In this document: positions 15,804 to 24,449 of the stretch, piece by piece
How positions within the stretch are numbered: position 1 is the stretch's first letter
How the letters are laid out: each line of letters opens with the position of its first letter
NCBI RefSeq assembly: GCF_040546585.1
Contig: NZ_JBEPOC010000001.1
Span: forward strand, 744,001-808,000
Reading direction: 5' to 3'
DNA: 64,000 bases
DNA from: Marmoricola sp. OAE513
Lineage (GTDB): Bacteria; Actinomycetota; Actinomycetes; Propionibacteriales; Nocardioidaceae
Translations under genes and position numbers: made by a program
The notes under the pieces: model-generated
The model's input: only the letters and a program-made list of their open reading frames with translations
The model's database searches: none
What the model was told of the DNA's origin: nothing

Positions 15804-17885
15804 TCAGCCGACCCAGAAGCCTCGGTTGCCGCCGTAGAAACCGGGGAACCCGCCCATCCCGAAGTCGTCGGACGACGGGCGTCCGCCTCCGCGGGACCCC
15901 AGGTAGCTCCCCACGACCGCAGCTCCTAGGTCATCGAGCTCCGGCGCGACGACCCGCCCGTCGACACGCTTCGCCATCTGGTCGATGAACCGGGCGAGAC
16001 CCGGGTCCTCCCCCAGCCGGAAGAACGTCACCTGCGCCCCCAGCCGACCGGCGTTGTCGAGCTCGCGGACGCTGTTCGCGATCGTGACCGGGTGCGGCGG
16101 GTAGGAGAAGAAGACCTGGCCGTCGGGCTCCAGGTGCGACGTCGGTTCGCCGTCGGTGACGATCAGCAGCACCGGTTGCGCGTTCGGGTGCTTGCGGAAG
16201 TGCCGGTTGGCGAGCAGCAGCCCGTGGTGCAGGTTGGTGCCCTTGGCCCACATCGAGTCGAGTGCGGTGAGCTGCTCGATCTCCATCACCTCGGCGTGCC
16301 GACCGAAGCCGATCAGCTGGAGGTGGTCGCCGCGGAACCGGCTGCTGACCAGCTGGTGCAGGGCCAGCGCCGTGCGCTTCATCGGGACCCAGCGTCCGTC
16401 CATCGCCATCGAGAACGACGTGTCGACGAGGAGCGCGACGGCGGCCTGGGTGCGGGCCTCGGTCTCGTGGACCTCGATGTCGGACATCTCGAAGAGGCGA
16501 CCTGATCTCGACTCGGCTCGATCACCGGCAGACTCCGCTCGCCGCCGTACGGCGTTGAGCACCGTCCGCGGGATGTCCCACGGCTCGGTGTCACCGAATG
16601 CCCACTCGCGCGAGGATCCGCTGCGCTCCCCCGCCGCGCCGGCCTGGCGCAGGTCGCGCTGCCCCTGACGCCCGGAGATCCGGGTCGCGACGTCCTTGAG
16701 CAGCGCCTTGCCGAGCTGGCGCATCGCCTTGGGCGAGAGTCGGAGCTGGCCGTCCGAGGTGCGCTTGAGGTAGCCCGAGTCGCGCAGCGCGCGCTCGAGG
16801 TCCTGGAGCGTGCGCGCGTCGACCGCCGCTTGGTCGCCGAGCTGACGGGCGAGCTTGTCCAGGTCGAGGTCGTCCATCCGCGCCCCGCCGTAGGACTGGG
16901 AGAGCTGGTCGGCCAGGTCGTCGAGCTCGGCAAGGTCCTGGAGCACGCCGGTGCCGTCGCCGAGTCCGAGGCCGGTGGAGCTCCCCGGCTCCCCGCTGAA
17001 CTCCGCGGAGCCGCCCCAGTCCTCCCCGGGGCGCAGTGCCTGCAGGTTCGCGTCGAGGCGGTTCAGGCTCTCCATGAGCGCGGGCGAGCCGAACGCCTGG
17101 GCGGAGAGCTCCATCAGCTCCTGCCGCTGCTCGGGGGTCATCGAGTTGAGCATCCGCTGGGCCGCGGCCGAGCGCTGGGCCAGGGCGTCCATCAGCTCGT
17201 CGATGTTCCGCGGGTTCTCCGGGAAGAAGTCGCCGTGCTTGTCCATGAAGTCTGCGAAGTCCTCAGGGGTGTCGATCCCCTGGCGGTTCTTCTCGAGCAG
17301 CTCGTTCAGGTCCTCGAGCATCTCGTTGATCGCCTGGCGGTCCTGCTCGGTCGCTCCCTCCATCGCCTGCTTCATGCCCTGGAAGCGTTGGTCGAGCAGC
17401 TCGCGCCCGAGCAGGTCCTTGATCTTCTCGTAGTTCTCGCGCGCCTCGGCGCTCTGCCAGTCGTACTGGGCCAGCTCGCTCACAGCGGCAGCGGTCGAGG
17501 ACGGCAGGCCCTCCATCTGCATCTCGCGGAAGGCCCGGTCGCCGTCGTCCATGGTGACGTCGCGGGCGAGCTGCTGCCGCTCGGCCAGGACCGCCTTGTC
17601 GAGCAGGTCGCGGACCTCCTGGAGCGTCCCGTCCAGCGAGTGCTTGCTCAGCAGCTCCTGTCGCTTGCGGGCGACCTCGCGAGCGAGCTCGTCGAGCCCC
17701 CGCCCCTCCGAACCACCACGGCGCAGGAACTCCCGCATCGCACGCTCCGGGGAGTAGCCGGCCATGACGTCGTCCCCGATGTACTCCAGCGCCTCCGCGA
17801 GGTCGACCGGCGGCGCGAGCGGGTCAGGTCCTCCCGCGTAGCGCGAGTACCGGGAGCGACGCCTGCGCGAACGGCCGTCAGCCAC
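15804..17885 (-). CDS. Von Willebrand factor A domain protein
   Basis: A 693-residue cytoplasmic protein. The first two thirds are charged and helical (for example LEDLNELLEKNRQGIDTPED); the C-terminal third is a VWA domain with a complete MIDAS: DTSFSMAMDG, KGTNLHHGL and IVTDGEPTSH. The start GTG at 17885 overlaps the ATPase gene by eight bases. The AAA+ MoxR/VWA partnership is a common chaperone-like module (MoxR, CoxE/D, chelatase ChlI/D) that remodels or inserts metal into client proteins. No client gene is adjacent. The last residues are Gly/Phe-rich. Confidence 0.88.
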   Translation of the reverse strand: MADGRSRRRRSRYSRYAGGPDPLAPPVDLAEALEYIGDDVMAGYSPERAMREFLRRGGSEGRGLDELAREVARKRQELLSKHSLDGTLQEVRDLLDKAVLAERQQLARDVTMDDGDRAFREMQMEGLPSSTAAAVSELAQYDWQSAEARENYEKIKDLLGRELLDQRFQGMKQAMEGATEQDRQAINEMLEDLNELLEKNRQGIDTPEDFADFMDKHGDFFPENPRNIDELMDALAQRSAAAQRMLNSMTPEQRQELMELSAQAFGSPALMESLNRLDANLQALRPGEDWGGSAEFSGEPGSSTGLGLGDGTGVLQDLAELDDLADQLSQSYGGARMDDLDLDKLARQLGDQAAVDARTLQDLERALRDSGYLKRTSDGQLRLSPKAMRQLGKALLKDVATRISGRQGQRDLRQAGAAGERSGSSREWAFGDTEPWDIPRTVLNAVRRRAESAGDRAESRSGRLFEMSDIEVHETEARTQAAVALLVDTSFSMAMDGRWVPMKRTALALHQLVSSRFRGDHLQLIGFGRHAEVMEIEQLTALDSMWAKGTNLHHGLLLANRHFRKHPNAQPVLLIVTDGEPTSHLEPDGQVFFSYPPHPVTIANSVRELDNAGRLGAQVTFFRLGEDPGLARFIDQMAKRVDGRVVAPELDDLGAAVVGSYLGSRGGGRPSSDDFGMGGFPGFYGGNRGFWVG

Positions 17886-19305
17886 GGTAGACCGTGCCTC
17901 CGTCTTCCTCGTCCTTGGCGACCTTGCGCGCCAGGTAGAGGCCTTCGAGGGCCAGCTCGATCGCACCCGCGCGCCGGCCGTCGTTGGTCGCACCCAGCCT
18001 GCTGGCGATCTGGTCGTAGAGGTCGGACTCGCTGGCCTCGGTGGGGGGCAGTGCCGGCAGGCTGGCCAGGAAGTCGGCGGCGGTGACCTGCTCACCGGTG
18101 GTCACCGCGACGCCGTCCTGCTCGAGGGTCTCCACCAGCAACCCGAGGTCGAGGCCGCCGAGGTGGCCGCGGACGGCCTCTGCCGTGGCGGTCCGGAGCA
18201 GGTGCGTGAGGATCTCGTCCTCGCGACCCTCCTCCCCGGACTCGAACTCGATCTTGCCGCCGAGCACGTCGACGGCCGTCTGCAGGTCGACGACCCGGGC
18301 CACGGCCTCGGGCTCGCCCTGGGCGGTCGCGCGGTGCAGTGCGGCTGCCGCGATCGTCTCGGCACCGGCGATCGCGAACCGGGCGCTCACGCCGGAGCGC
18401 TGGTCGACCGACTGGCTGCTGCGCAGTGCACGGGTGAACCGGGCGAGGATCTCGACGAGGTGGTCGGGCACGTCGGCGACGAGGTCGGCCTCCTGTCGGA
18501 TGACGGCGATCTCGTCGGCGATGTCGATCGGGTAGTGCGTCCGGATCTCCGCGCCGAAGCGGTCCTTGAGCGGGGTGATGATCCGACCGCGGTTGGTGTA
18601 GTCCTCGGGGTTGGCGCTGGCCACGACCAGGAGGTCCAGCGGGAGACGGAGCACGTAGCCGCGGATCTGGATGTCGCGCTCCTCCATCACGTTGAGCATC
18701 GCAACCTGGATCCGCTCGGCGAGGTCGGGCAGCTCGTTGATCGCGACGATGCCGCGGTGGCTGCGCGGGATCAGGCCGAAGTGGATCGTCTCCGGGTCGC
18801 CCAGCGAGCGACCCTCGGCCACCTTCATCGGGTCGACGTCGCCGATCAGGTCGGCAACGCTGGTGTCGGGGGTGGCGAGCTTCTCGGCGTACCGCTCGTC
18901 GCGGTGGCGCCAGCTGATCCGCAGGTCGTCGCCGTACTGCGCCGCGGCCGCCTTCGAGGAGAAGGTGATCGGGTCGTACGGGTGCTCGCCGAGCTCGGAC
19001 CCGGAGATCACCGGGGTCCACTCGTCCAGGAGACCCACCAGCGTGCGCAGCAACCTGGTCTTGCCCTGCCCGCGCTCACCGAGCAGGACGATGTCGTGTC
19101 CGGCGATGATGGCGCGCTCGACCTGCGGGATGACGGTGCTCTCGAAGCCGTGCAACCCGGGCCACGGGTCCCGACCGGACGCCAGCGCCGCGAGGAGGTT
19201 GCCGCGCAGCTCCTCACGCAGGGTCAGGTGGACGTGCCCGGTGGCGCGGAGCTCTCCGACGGTCGCAGCAGCCGGAGCAGGGGTGGGAGAGGAGTTCGAA
19301 GTCAC
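17878..19305 (-). CDS. AAA+ ATPase, magnesium-chelatase/MoxR type
   Basis: A 475-residue AAA+ protein resembling the ChlI/BchI subunit of magnesium chelatase and MoxR. Walker A is GERGQGKTRLL, Walker B region GIVAINELPDL, sensor-1 VVASANPEDYTNRGR, and an arginine-finger-like LKDRFGAEIRTHYP follows. It presumably forms a hexamer with the VWA protein encoded next. The GTG at 19305 follows TAGCCT by six bases, indicating leaderless transcription. Confidence 0.9.
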   Translation of the reverse strand: MTSNSSPTPAPAAATVGELRATGHVHLTLREELRGNLLAALASGRDPWPGLHGFESTVIPQVERAIIAGHDIVLLGERGQGKTRLLRTLVGLLDEWTPVISGSELGEHPYDPITFSSKAAAAQYGDDLRISWRHRDERYAEKLATPDTSVADLIGDVDPMKVAEGRSLGDPETIHFGLIPRSHRGIVAINELPDLAERIQVAMLNVMEERDIQIRGYVLRLPLDLLVVASANPEDYTNRGRIITPLKDRFGAEIRTHYPIDIADEIAVIRQEADLVADVPDHLVEILARFTRALRSSQSVDQRSGVSARFAIAGAETIAAAALHRATAQGEPEAVARVVDLQTAVDVLGGKIEFESGEEGREDEILTHLLRTATAEAVRGHLGGLDLGLLVETLEQDGVAVTTGEQVTAADFLASLPALPPTEASESDLYDQIASRLGATNDGRRAGAIELALEGLYLARKVAKDEEDGGTVYRG

Positions 19306-19311
19306 CTTTGC

Positions 19312-19317
19312 AGGCTA
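19312..19317 (-). promoter_or_regulatory. Leaderless -10 box for the AAA+ gene
   Basis: TAGCCT ends six bases before the GTG at 19305. It faces the TAACCT box of the divergent YchJ-like gene 18 bases away. Confidence 0.6.
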
Positions 19318-19334
19318 CTCACTCCCGGTGACGC

Positions 19335-19340
19335 TAACCT
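19335..19340 (+). promoter_or_regulatory. -10 box for the YchJ-like gene
   Basis: TAACCT ends seven bases before the ATG at 19348; leaderless start likely. Confidence 0.5.
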
Positions 19341-19347
19341 CCCGAAT

Positions 19348-19740
19348 ATGTCTGTGCTCGGCCCGGCCTCTGCGTGTCCGTGCGGATCGGGCCTCCCCTA
19401 CGACGCCTGCTGCGGTCCGCTGCACCGCAACGAGCGCGCTGCCGACGGGGTGGAGGAGCTGATGCGCTCGCGCTACAGCGCGTACGTCGTGGGAGCCTCC
19501 GACCACCTGTTCCGGACCTGGCACCCCCGCACCCGGCCGCTCGACCTCACCCCCGACGAGAACCTGGTGTGGACCGGCCTGGAGGTGGTCGACGTCGTGC
19601 AGGAGGACACCGACGGAGTCGTGGAGTTCCGGGCGCACTGGACCTGGAACGACCAGACCGGTGCCCTGCACGAGCGCAGCCGGTTCGAGGTACGCGGCGG
19701 TCGCTGGGTCTACGTCGAGGGCGACACCCGCGACACCTGA
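19348..19740 (+). CDS. YchJ/UPF0225 family protein (SEC-C motif)
   Basis: A 130-residue protein with an N-terminal zinc-binding SEC-C-like motif (CPCGSGLPYDACCGPLH) followed by an NTF2-like domain with the typical ELMRSRYSAYVVG. YchJ-family function is unknown; the SEC-C zinc motif is shared with SecA. Length and motif order match the family. No close functional partner is seen. Confidence 0.92.
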   Translation: MSVLGPASACPCGSGLPYDACCGPLHRNERAADGVEELMRSRYSAYVVGASDHLFRTWHPRTRPLDLTPDENLVWTGLEVVDVVQEDTDGVVEFRAHWTWNDQTGALHERSRFEVRGGRWVYVEGDTRDT

Positions 19741-19909
19741 GCCGACCCGACGGGGTCCAGAACCCGAGCCCCTCATCGACTTTTGAGCCTGCGAGGTCCA
19801 CAACCCGCGTTGCCAGTCCTGGTTCTGAACCGCCGAGGCTCAAACTGAGGAATCGACCCCGGGATGTGAGCGTCCGGGGTGCATGTCCACCGGAACGGTC
19901 GCCCGGGGA
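19741..19909. terminator. Long imperfect inverted repeat between convergent genes
   Basis: TTTGAGCCT (about 19782-19790) and AGGCTCAAA (about 19838-19846) are the outer arms of an imperfect inverted repeat that also pairs CACAACC-like and GGTTCTG-like segments. It lies where two genes converge and can form a bidirectional terminator. Its sequence is different from the other two repeat families. Confidence 0.45.
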
Positions 19910-20581
19910 TCAGCAGGTCTTGCGGGCGTAGGCGACCAGCGCCTTGTAGTGGCTGCGCTCGGCGTCGTTCATCGTGCGGGTGGCCTCGGCGAAGTCGTCG
20001 GCGTCCTTCGAGGCGTTCATCCGGTCGATCAGCTCGATGGTGGCCAGCCGGGCACCGGCGGGGATGTCGTTCGGCGTCCCGACCTGCATCAGCGACGCCA
20101 CCGTCGTCCTGGCCGCCTCGTAGGTCGCCTTGTTCAGCGCCGGGATGTCCTTGCCCGGCGCGCAGAAGGCGCTGCGCGACGCGGTCGCCGGCAGCCGGTC
20201 GCTGCAGGTGCCCTGGATGTAGGTGTCGAGCGCGAGCAGGTGCTTGCGCTCGTCGTCGGTCATCGTCCGGGTACGCCGGATGAAGTCCGCAGCGTCGTCG
20301 GAGTCGTTCATCCGGTCGATCAGCTCGGTGAACCCGTCCCGGGCGGAGTCGTCGATGTCCTTCGGGGTCCCGATGTCAGCCAGCCGGTCCACGGCCTTCT
20401 GACCTTCGGAGAACGGCACCTTCTGGAGCGCCGAGAACTTCTCACCAGCCGTGCAGAAGTCCTCCTTGGTGGCGTCCTTCGGGACTCGCGAGCAGCTGGT
20501 GAGGACGACCGCGCCGAGCAGCAGAACAAGCACCAGCACCGCGGACCGCGCCCGTCGGGACACGCGGGGACCGAGCAGCAC
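19910..20581 (-). CDS. Lipoprotein with duplicated helical domain
   Basis: A 223-residue lipoprotein: signal peptide with lipobox LTSC (Cys30), then two tandem copies of an about 80-residue helical unit. Copy one starts DFCTAGEKF and ends YIQGTC; copy two starts AFCAPGKDI and ends YARKTC. Both contain IGTPKDI or VGTPNDI, TELIDRMN or IELIDRMN, and RTMTDDER or RTMNDAER. Each copy has one Cys at each end, so an internal disulfide per unit is likely. Function not recognised; it is extracytoplasmic. Confidence 0.78.
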   Translation of the reverse strand: MLLGPRVSRRARSAVLVLVLLLGAVVLTSCSRVPKDATKEDFCTAGEKFSALQKVPFSEGQKAVDRLADIGTPKDIDDSARDGFTELIDRMNDSDDAADFIRRTRTMTDDERKHLLALDTYIQGTCSDRLPATASRSAFCAPGKDIPALNKATYEAARTTVASLMQVGTPNDIPAGARLATIELIDRMNASKDADDFAEATRTMNDAERSHYKALVAYARKTC

Positions 20582-20626
20582 CGTCCGCCTCCCCGCACGT
20601 GTTGGGCTCGTCGAGCCGTTCGGGCG

Positions 20627-22147
20627 TCACCGTACCGGAAGCACCGGGTTCAGCAGCGCGATGACCCCGCCCAGGAGAGCGCTGACCGTGTTGATCAGGC
20701 CCTTGCCACCGCCGTTCGGGCCACCGATCGGCCCCGGCTCGACGGGAGCCCAGGTGCTCACCACGGACTCCGGGACGTAGCCGTGCCGGACCCGCTGCGG
20801 GTGGTCGCCCACGGGCAGGAACGCAAGCTCCTCGCCGGTTGCGAAGTCGATGACCGCGACCGCGTCCGAGTCCGACAGCGAGACCCAGCAGGTGTCCTCC
20901 AGACCCTCGGTCGTCCAGTACGGCTTGAGGTAGTCGTGACCGGTGGTCGCCTTGTCGAAGATCCGGTGGGTCCCGGTCGCGCGGTCGACGAAGGCGACGT
21001 AGTCGTCCATCGTGCCCGCCGCGCACAGGGTCGTGCCCGCGCCGTTGATCGCGAGACCGTGGTGGGCGGAGTCGTTCACGTACTCCTCCAGCGGCATCTT
21101 CGGCACGCGGTTGGGCAGGTCGATCAGCCGGGTGACGGCGCCCGTGCGCGGCTCGGGGATCGTGCCCGCCTTGTAGGTGACCTTGCCGTCCAGGTCGGCC
21201 GCCTGGGTGTCGAACTCGACGATGCCGTGGAAGTAGGAGACCTGGAAGTAGATGAACCGTCCTCCCGGTGCGACCGCCATCGGACGGACGGCCGAGCTCA
21301 TCCCCGGGTGGCCGGCCTCCTCGAGCTCCTTGCCCATGTCCCAGCGGTGCTTGATGGAGAAGTCGGTGTTGTCGACGATCTCGTACCAGCGGTCGCCCTT
21401 GATGGCGTCGTGGAGCGGACCGATCTTGACCGGGCCCAGCGAGTGCTGGTCGCCCGGCAGGTACACCTTGCCGATCGAGGCGTGGTAGATCAGCGAGCCG
21501 TCGGGTGAGAAGTTGTTCTCGTGCGGGGTCTCCCCGGACTCGAAGCTGCGGAGCCGGTCGCCCATCTTGATGGTCTTGCCACCGACGACCTCGTCGACCA
21601 TCGAGTACTCGATCACCTGGTTCTCGGTGGAGTCGCTGACCAGCAGCCGCCGGCCGTCCGGGGAAACCCCCATGTGGTCGGTCCGGTAGCCGTCCATCTG
21701 CTGCTCGCGGACGATGCTGCTGACGCTGCCTGCCGGGCCCGCGGCTGCCGCCTTGGCCAGGTCGATCCAGACCACGTCCGCGAAGCTGGGGCGCGAGACC
21801 GCGACGTACTTCCCGTCGTTGGTGGTGAACATGTCGTCGACGTACTGGTCGTGGCCCTCGCCGGGACCCTGCTGGATCAGGTAGTAGAACGCGAGCTGGT
21901 CGGGCTTCTTCCGGATGTCGGCGATCTCCTGGGAGGCGTCCGGGACGAAGTTGATCCCCGTCTTGAGGAGCTTGTGGGTCCGGGCGTCGACGACGGTCGC
22001 CGTGCCGGCCCAGTTGTTGCCGACGAGCATGACGTCGCGCAGGGGCACCGCTCCCGCGGCCGAGGCCTTGCGCGGCCCGGCCTCGACGTCGGCGACGAGG
22101 GCGGCAGCCAGGAAGGCGAACAGGGTGAGGGCAGCAGTACGACGCAT
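20627..22147 (-). CDS. Secreted beta-propeller (YncE-like) protein
   Basis: A 506-residue exported protein with a signal peptide (ending near VEAGPRKA). The body shows repeated propeller strands of the YVTN/YncE type (VMLVGNNWAGTATVVDARTH, HMGVSPDGRRLLVSD, GTMDDYVAFVDRATG, DSDAVAVIDFATG). The C-terminus has a short hydrophobic helix (LINTVSALLGGVIALLNPVL) that may act as an anchor. Such propellers bind ligands or act as enzymes; the ligand is unknown. It is followed by the duplicated-domain lipoprotein, perhaps in one unit. Confidence 0.75.
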   Translation of the reverse strand: MRRTAALTLFAFLAAALVADVEAGPRKASAAGAVPLRDVMLVGNNWAGTATVVDARTHKLLKTGINFVPDASQEIADIRKKPDQLAFYYLIQQGPGEGHDQYVDDMFTTNDGKYVAVSRPSFADVVWIDLAKAAAAGPAGSVSSIVREQQMDGYRTDHMGVSPDGRRLLVSDSTENQVIEYSMVDEVVGGKTIKMGDRLRSFESGETPHENNFSPDGSLIYHASIGKVYLPGDQHSLGPVKIGPLHDAIKGDRWYEIVDNTDFSIKHRWDMGKELEEAGHPGMSSAVRPMAVAPGGRFIYFQVSYFHGIVEFDTQAADLDGKVTYKAGTIPEPRTGAVTRLIDLPNRVPKMPLEEYVNDSAHHGLAINGAGTTLCAAGTMDDYVAFVDRATGTHRIFDKATTGHDYLKPYWTTEGLEDTCWVSLSDSDAVAVIDFATGEELAFLPVGDHPQRVRHGYVPESVVSTWAPVEPGPIGGPNGGGKGLINTVSALLGGVIALLNPVLPVR

Positions 22148-22177
22148 ACCTGCATCAACGAGCAGCGCGCGGTGCGG

Positions 22178-22702
22178 TCACGCCGACCGGCGTCGCACCT
22201 GGACCACCCGGGCAGCCCCACCCGCGACGACGATCGCGAGCAGTGCGCCGACCACGATCACCCAGGTCCTGGAGCCGTCGGCGTCGGTCTTCTCCGCGAC
22301 CGCGTCCGCTGCACCAGCGGTCCCCGGGGAGCCGTCGACGTCCTCCTCCGAGCCGGTGACGGGCGTGCCGGAGGACGTCGGTGTCCCCGACGGTGCTCCC
22401 GGTGTGACCGAGGCCGTCCGGTTCTTCTCGATGTCCTCCTGGATCTGCTTCTCGACGTCGTCGGGGTCGCTGGTCGCCGGCAGGCCCGTGCCCGGGCTCG
22501 CCCCCGGAGTCAGGATGTAGACCGGCCCCGGCGGGATGCTCTGGCCACCGAACGGGTCGCCGGGCGACCCGTGCCCCGACGGACCGTCGTCGGCGTACGC
22601 CGCGGTCAGGCCGAGGCCGCCCAGAACGAGGCAGAGCGCGAGACCCAGCGCGGGGCCCAAGACGGGGCCCAGCGCGCGGGCGGGAGTACCTGTACGTCGC
22701 AC
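22178..22702 (-). CDS. Exported protein with C-terminal membrane anchor
   Basis: A 174-residue protein with an N-terminal signal segment (LALCLVLGGLGLTAAYA), a low-complexity Pro/Gly/Ser/Thr exported middle, and a C-terminal membrane helix (WVIVVGALLAIVVAGGAA) followed by VQVRRRS. The layout predicts a cell-surface stalk. The GTG at 22702 is the longest start. Family not recognised. It lies 30 bases upstream of the propeller gene on the same strand, so the two may be expressed together. Confidence 0.6.
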   Translation of the reverse strand: MRRTGTPARALGPVLGPALGLALCLVLGGLGLTAAYADDGPSGHGSPGDPFGGQSIPPGPVYILTPGASPGTGLPATSDPDDVEKQIQEDIEKNRTASVTPGAPSGTPTSSGTPVTGSEEDVDGSPGTAGAADAVAEKTDADGSRTWVIVVGALLAIVVAGGAARVVQVRRRSA

Positions 22703-22739
22703 AGCAGGTCCAACGACCCGAACGCCCGAATCGTCACGC

Positions 22740-23942
22740 TCAGCGCGCGACGATCACCGACGAGCCGTGACCGAACAGACCCTGGTTGGCGGTGATCCCG
22801 ACGCGGGCTCCCTCGACCTGACGGCCCTCGGCCTGGCCGCGCAGCTGCCAGGTGAGCTCGCAGACCTGGGCCAGCGCCTGCGCGGGGACGGCCTCACCGA
22901 AGCACGCCAGACCGCCTGAGGGGTTGACCGGGATCCGACCACCGATGGTGGTGTCCCCGGCCCGGAGCAGCTGCTCGGCCTCGCCGCGCTTGCACAGCGA
23001 GAGGTCCTCGATCCAGTCCAGCTCGAGCGCGGTGGACAGGTCGTAGACCTCTGCCACGTCGACGTCCTCGGGCGAGATGCCCGCCTCCTCGTACGCCGCG
23101 TCGCCGATCGACTCCTTGAAGGTCCGCTCCGGCACCCCGGCCACGGCCGAGGAGTCGGTGGACATCAGCGGCATGTCGATGACGGTGTTCGGGAAGGTCG
23201 GGGTGACCGTGCTGATCGCCTTGATCTTCACGAGGTCACCGGACCCGCGCTGCTGCGCGAGCTTCTGGGCGTACTCCACCGAGCACACGACGACCGCCGC
23301 CGCGCCGTCGGAGGTCGCGCAGATGTCGAGCAGGTGAAGCGGGTCCGACACGATCGCGCTGGCCAGGACGTCTGCCGCAGCGACCTCCTTGCGGTAGCGC
23401 GCGTTCGGGTTGCTCAGGCCGTGCCGGGAGTTCTTGACCTTCACCTGCGCGAAGTCCTCGCTGGTCGCGCCGTACAGGTCCATCCGGCGCCGTGCGTAGA
23501 GCGCGAAGTACCCCGGGTTGGTCATGCCCATGAGGCGGAAGCGCAGCCAGTCCGGGTCGTCCCAGCGCTCGCCCGCGTTCGGGGCCAGGAACCCCTTCGG
23601 GGTGGTGTCGGCCCCGACGACCAGCGCGACCTCCGACAGGCCGGCCAGGATCCGGGCACGAGCGGTGTCCAGCGCCTGAGCGCCGGTGGCGCAGGCGGCG
23701 TACGACGTGGCGACGCGGGCGCCGTTCCAGCCGAGAGCCTGGGCGAACGTTGCTCCCGCGACGTAGCCGCCGTACCCGTTGCGCACGGTCTCGCCGCCGA
23801 CGACCAGGTCGACGTCGGTCCACGGGATGCCGGCGTCGGCGAGGGCCGCGCGGGCGGCGACGACGCCGTACTCGACGAAGTTCTTGCCCCACTTGCCCCA
23901 GGGGTGCATACCCACCCCGGCGATGGCGATGTCGTTGCTCAT
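22740..23942 (-). CDS. Lipid-transfer-protein/thiolase family (Ltp-like)
   Basis: A 400-residue thiolase-fold protein of the lipid-transfer group: MSNDIAIAGVGMHPWGKWG, ATSYAACATGAQALDTA (the nucleophilic-loop region), and NPSGGLACFGEAVPAQAL near the C-terminus in place of the classical His-containing GHPxG. In steroid degraders, Ltp2/3/4 enzymes with a DUF35 partner act as retro-aldolases or thiolases on side-chain CoA esters. The ATG overlaps the DUF35 stop (ATGA), and a KstR-like site precedes the pair. An aldolase role is therefore more likely than a classical thiolase, but this is inference. Confidence 0.85.
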   Translation of the reverse strand: MSNDIAIAGVGMHPWGKWGKNFVEYGVVAARAALADAGIPWTDVDLVVGGETVRNGYGGYVAGATFAQALGWNGARVATSYAACATGAQALDTARARILAGLSEVALVVGADTTPKGFLAPNAGERWDDPDWLRFRLMGMTNPGYFALYARRRMDLYGATSEDFAQVKVKNSRHGLSNPNARYRKEVAAADVLASAIVSDPLHLLDICATSDGAAAVVVCSVEYAQKLAQQRGSGDLVKIKAISTVTPTFPNTVIDMPLMSTDSSAVAGVPERTFKESIGDAAYEEAGISPEDVDVAEVYDLSTALELDWIEDLSLCKRGEAEQLLRAGDTTIGGRIPVNPSGGLACFGEAVPAQALAQVCELTWQLRGQAEGRQVEGARVGITANQGLFGHGSSVIVAR

Positions 23943-24370
23943 GCGTCCACTCCCGTCGGGCGCCAGCGCCACGTCGTACGCTCCCCGGTCTCGTCGGTGT
24001 ACAGCGTCTCGACGACGAGCTCGACCTCGTCACCGACCTTGATGTCCTTCACGCCGAAGCCGTCGGCGACCTGGCCGAGGATCACGAGGCCCTCGGGGAG
24101 CTCGACCGCGGCCAGCGCGAACGGCACGTACGGGTCGCTGGCGGGGATGTACGGCGGCGGCGGCTGGTACTGCGCGTCGGTGTAGGACCAGATCCGACCC
24201 GTCCGGGAGAGCTCGGTGTCCGCGAACTCCTCGCCGTCGCAGGCGGGGTTCTTGCAGTAACCGGAGGTCTTCGGGAAGAACACCGTCGAGCAGGTCGTGC
24301 ACTTCGAGCCGAGCAGTGCAGGCTCGGCCCCGTCGGTGAACCAGCCCTCGATGGCCGGGGTGGCGGTCAT
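23939..24370 (-). CDS. DUF35 zinc-ribbon/OB-fold protein
   Basis: A 143-residue partner of acyl-CoA aldolases and thiolases. The N-terminal zinc ribbon has two Cys pairs (GSKCTTCSTVF and SGYCKNPACDG); the C-terminal OB fold includes VILGQVADGFGVKDIKVGDEVEL. In mycobacteria such proteins bind Ltp thiolases and hydratases of cholesterol side-chain breakdown. The ATG at 24370 is preceded by GGGAGG at the right distance. Upstream lies a palindrome like the KstR operator. Confidence 0.88.
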   Translation of the reverse strand: MTATPAIEGWFTDGAEPALLGSKCTTCSTVFFPKTSGYCKNPACDGEEFADTELSRTGRIWSYTDAQYQPPPPYIPASDPYVPFALAAVELPEGLVILGQVADGFGVKDIKVGDEVELVVETLYTDETGERTTWRWRPTGVDA

Positions 24371-24384
24371 GGGTCCTCCCAAAC

Positions 24385-24398
24385 TAGAACAGGTTCTC
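24385..24398. promoter_or_regulatory. KstR-like operator
   Basis: TAGAACAGGTTCTC matches the KstR consensus TNNAACNNGTTNNA at every fixed base except the last. The inner AGAAC/GTTCT arms are a perfect inverted repeat. It lies 15-28 bases before the DUF35 ATG, where a repressor would block transcription. Confidence 0.55.
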
Positions 24399-24449
24399 AC
24401 TATCTCACGCGGTAACCCGGGCGTCATCCGCGTGTGCCAGAGTTCACGC

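Noticed and set aside
22740-23942. Classical acetyl-CoA acetyltransferase
   Set aside because: The C-terminal GHPxG His motif is replaced by CFGEAVPAQAL and a DUF35 partner precedes it, pointing to the lipid-transfer/aldolase type.
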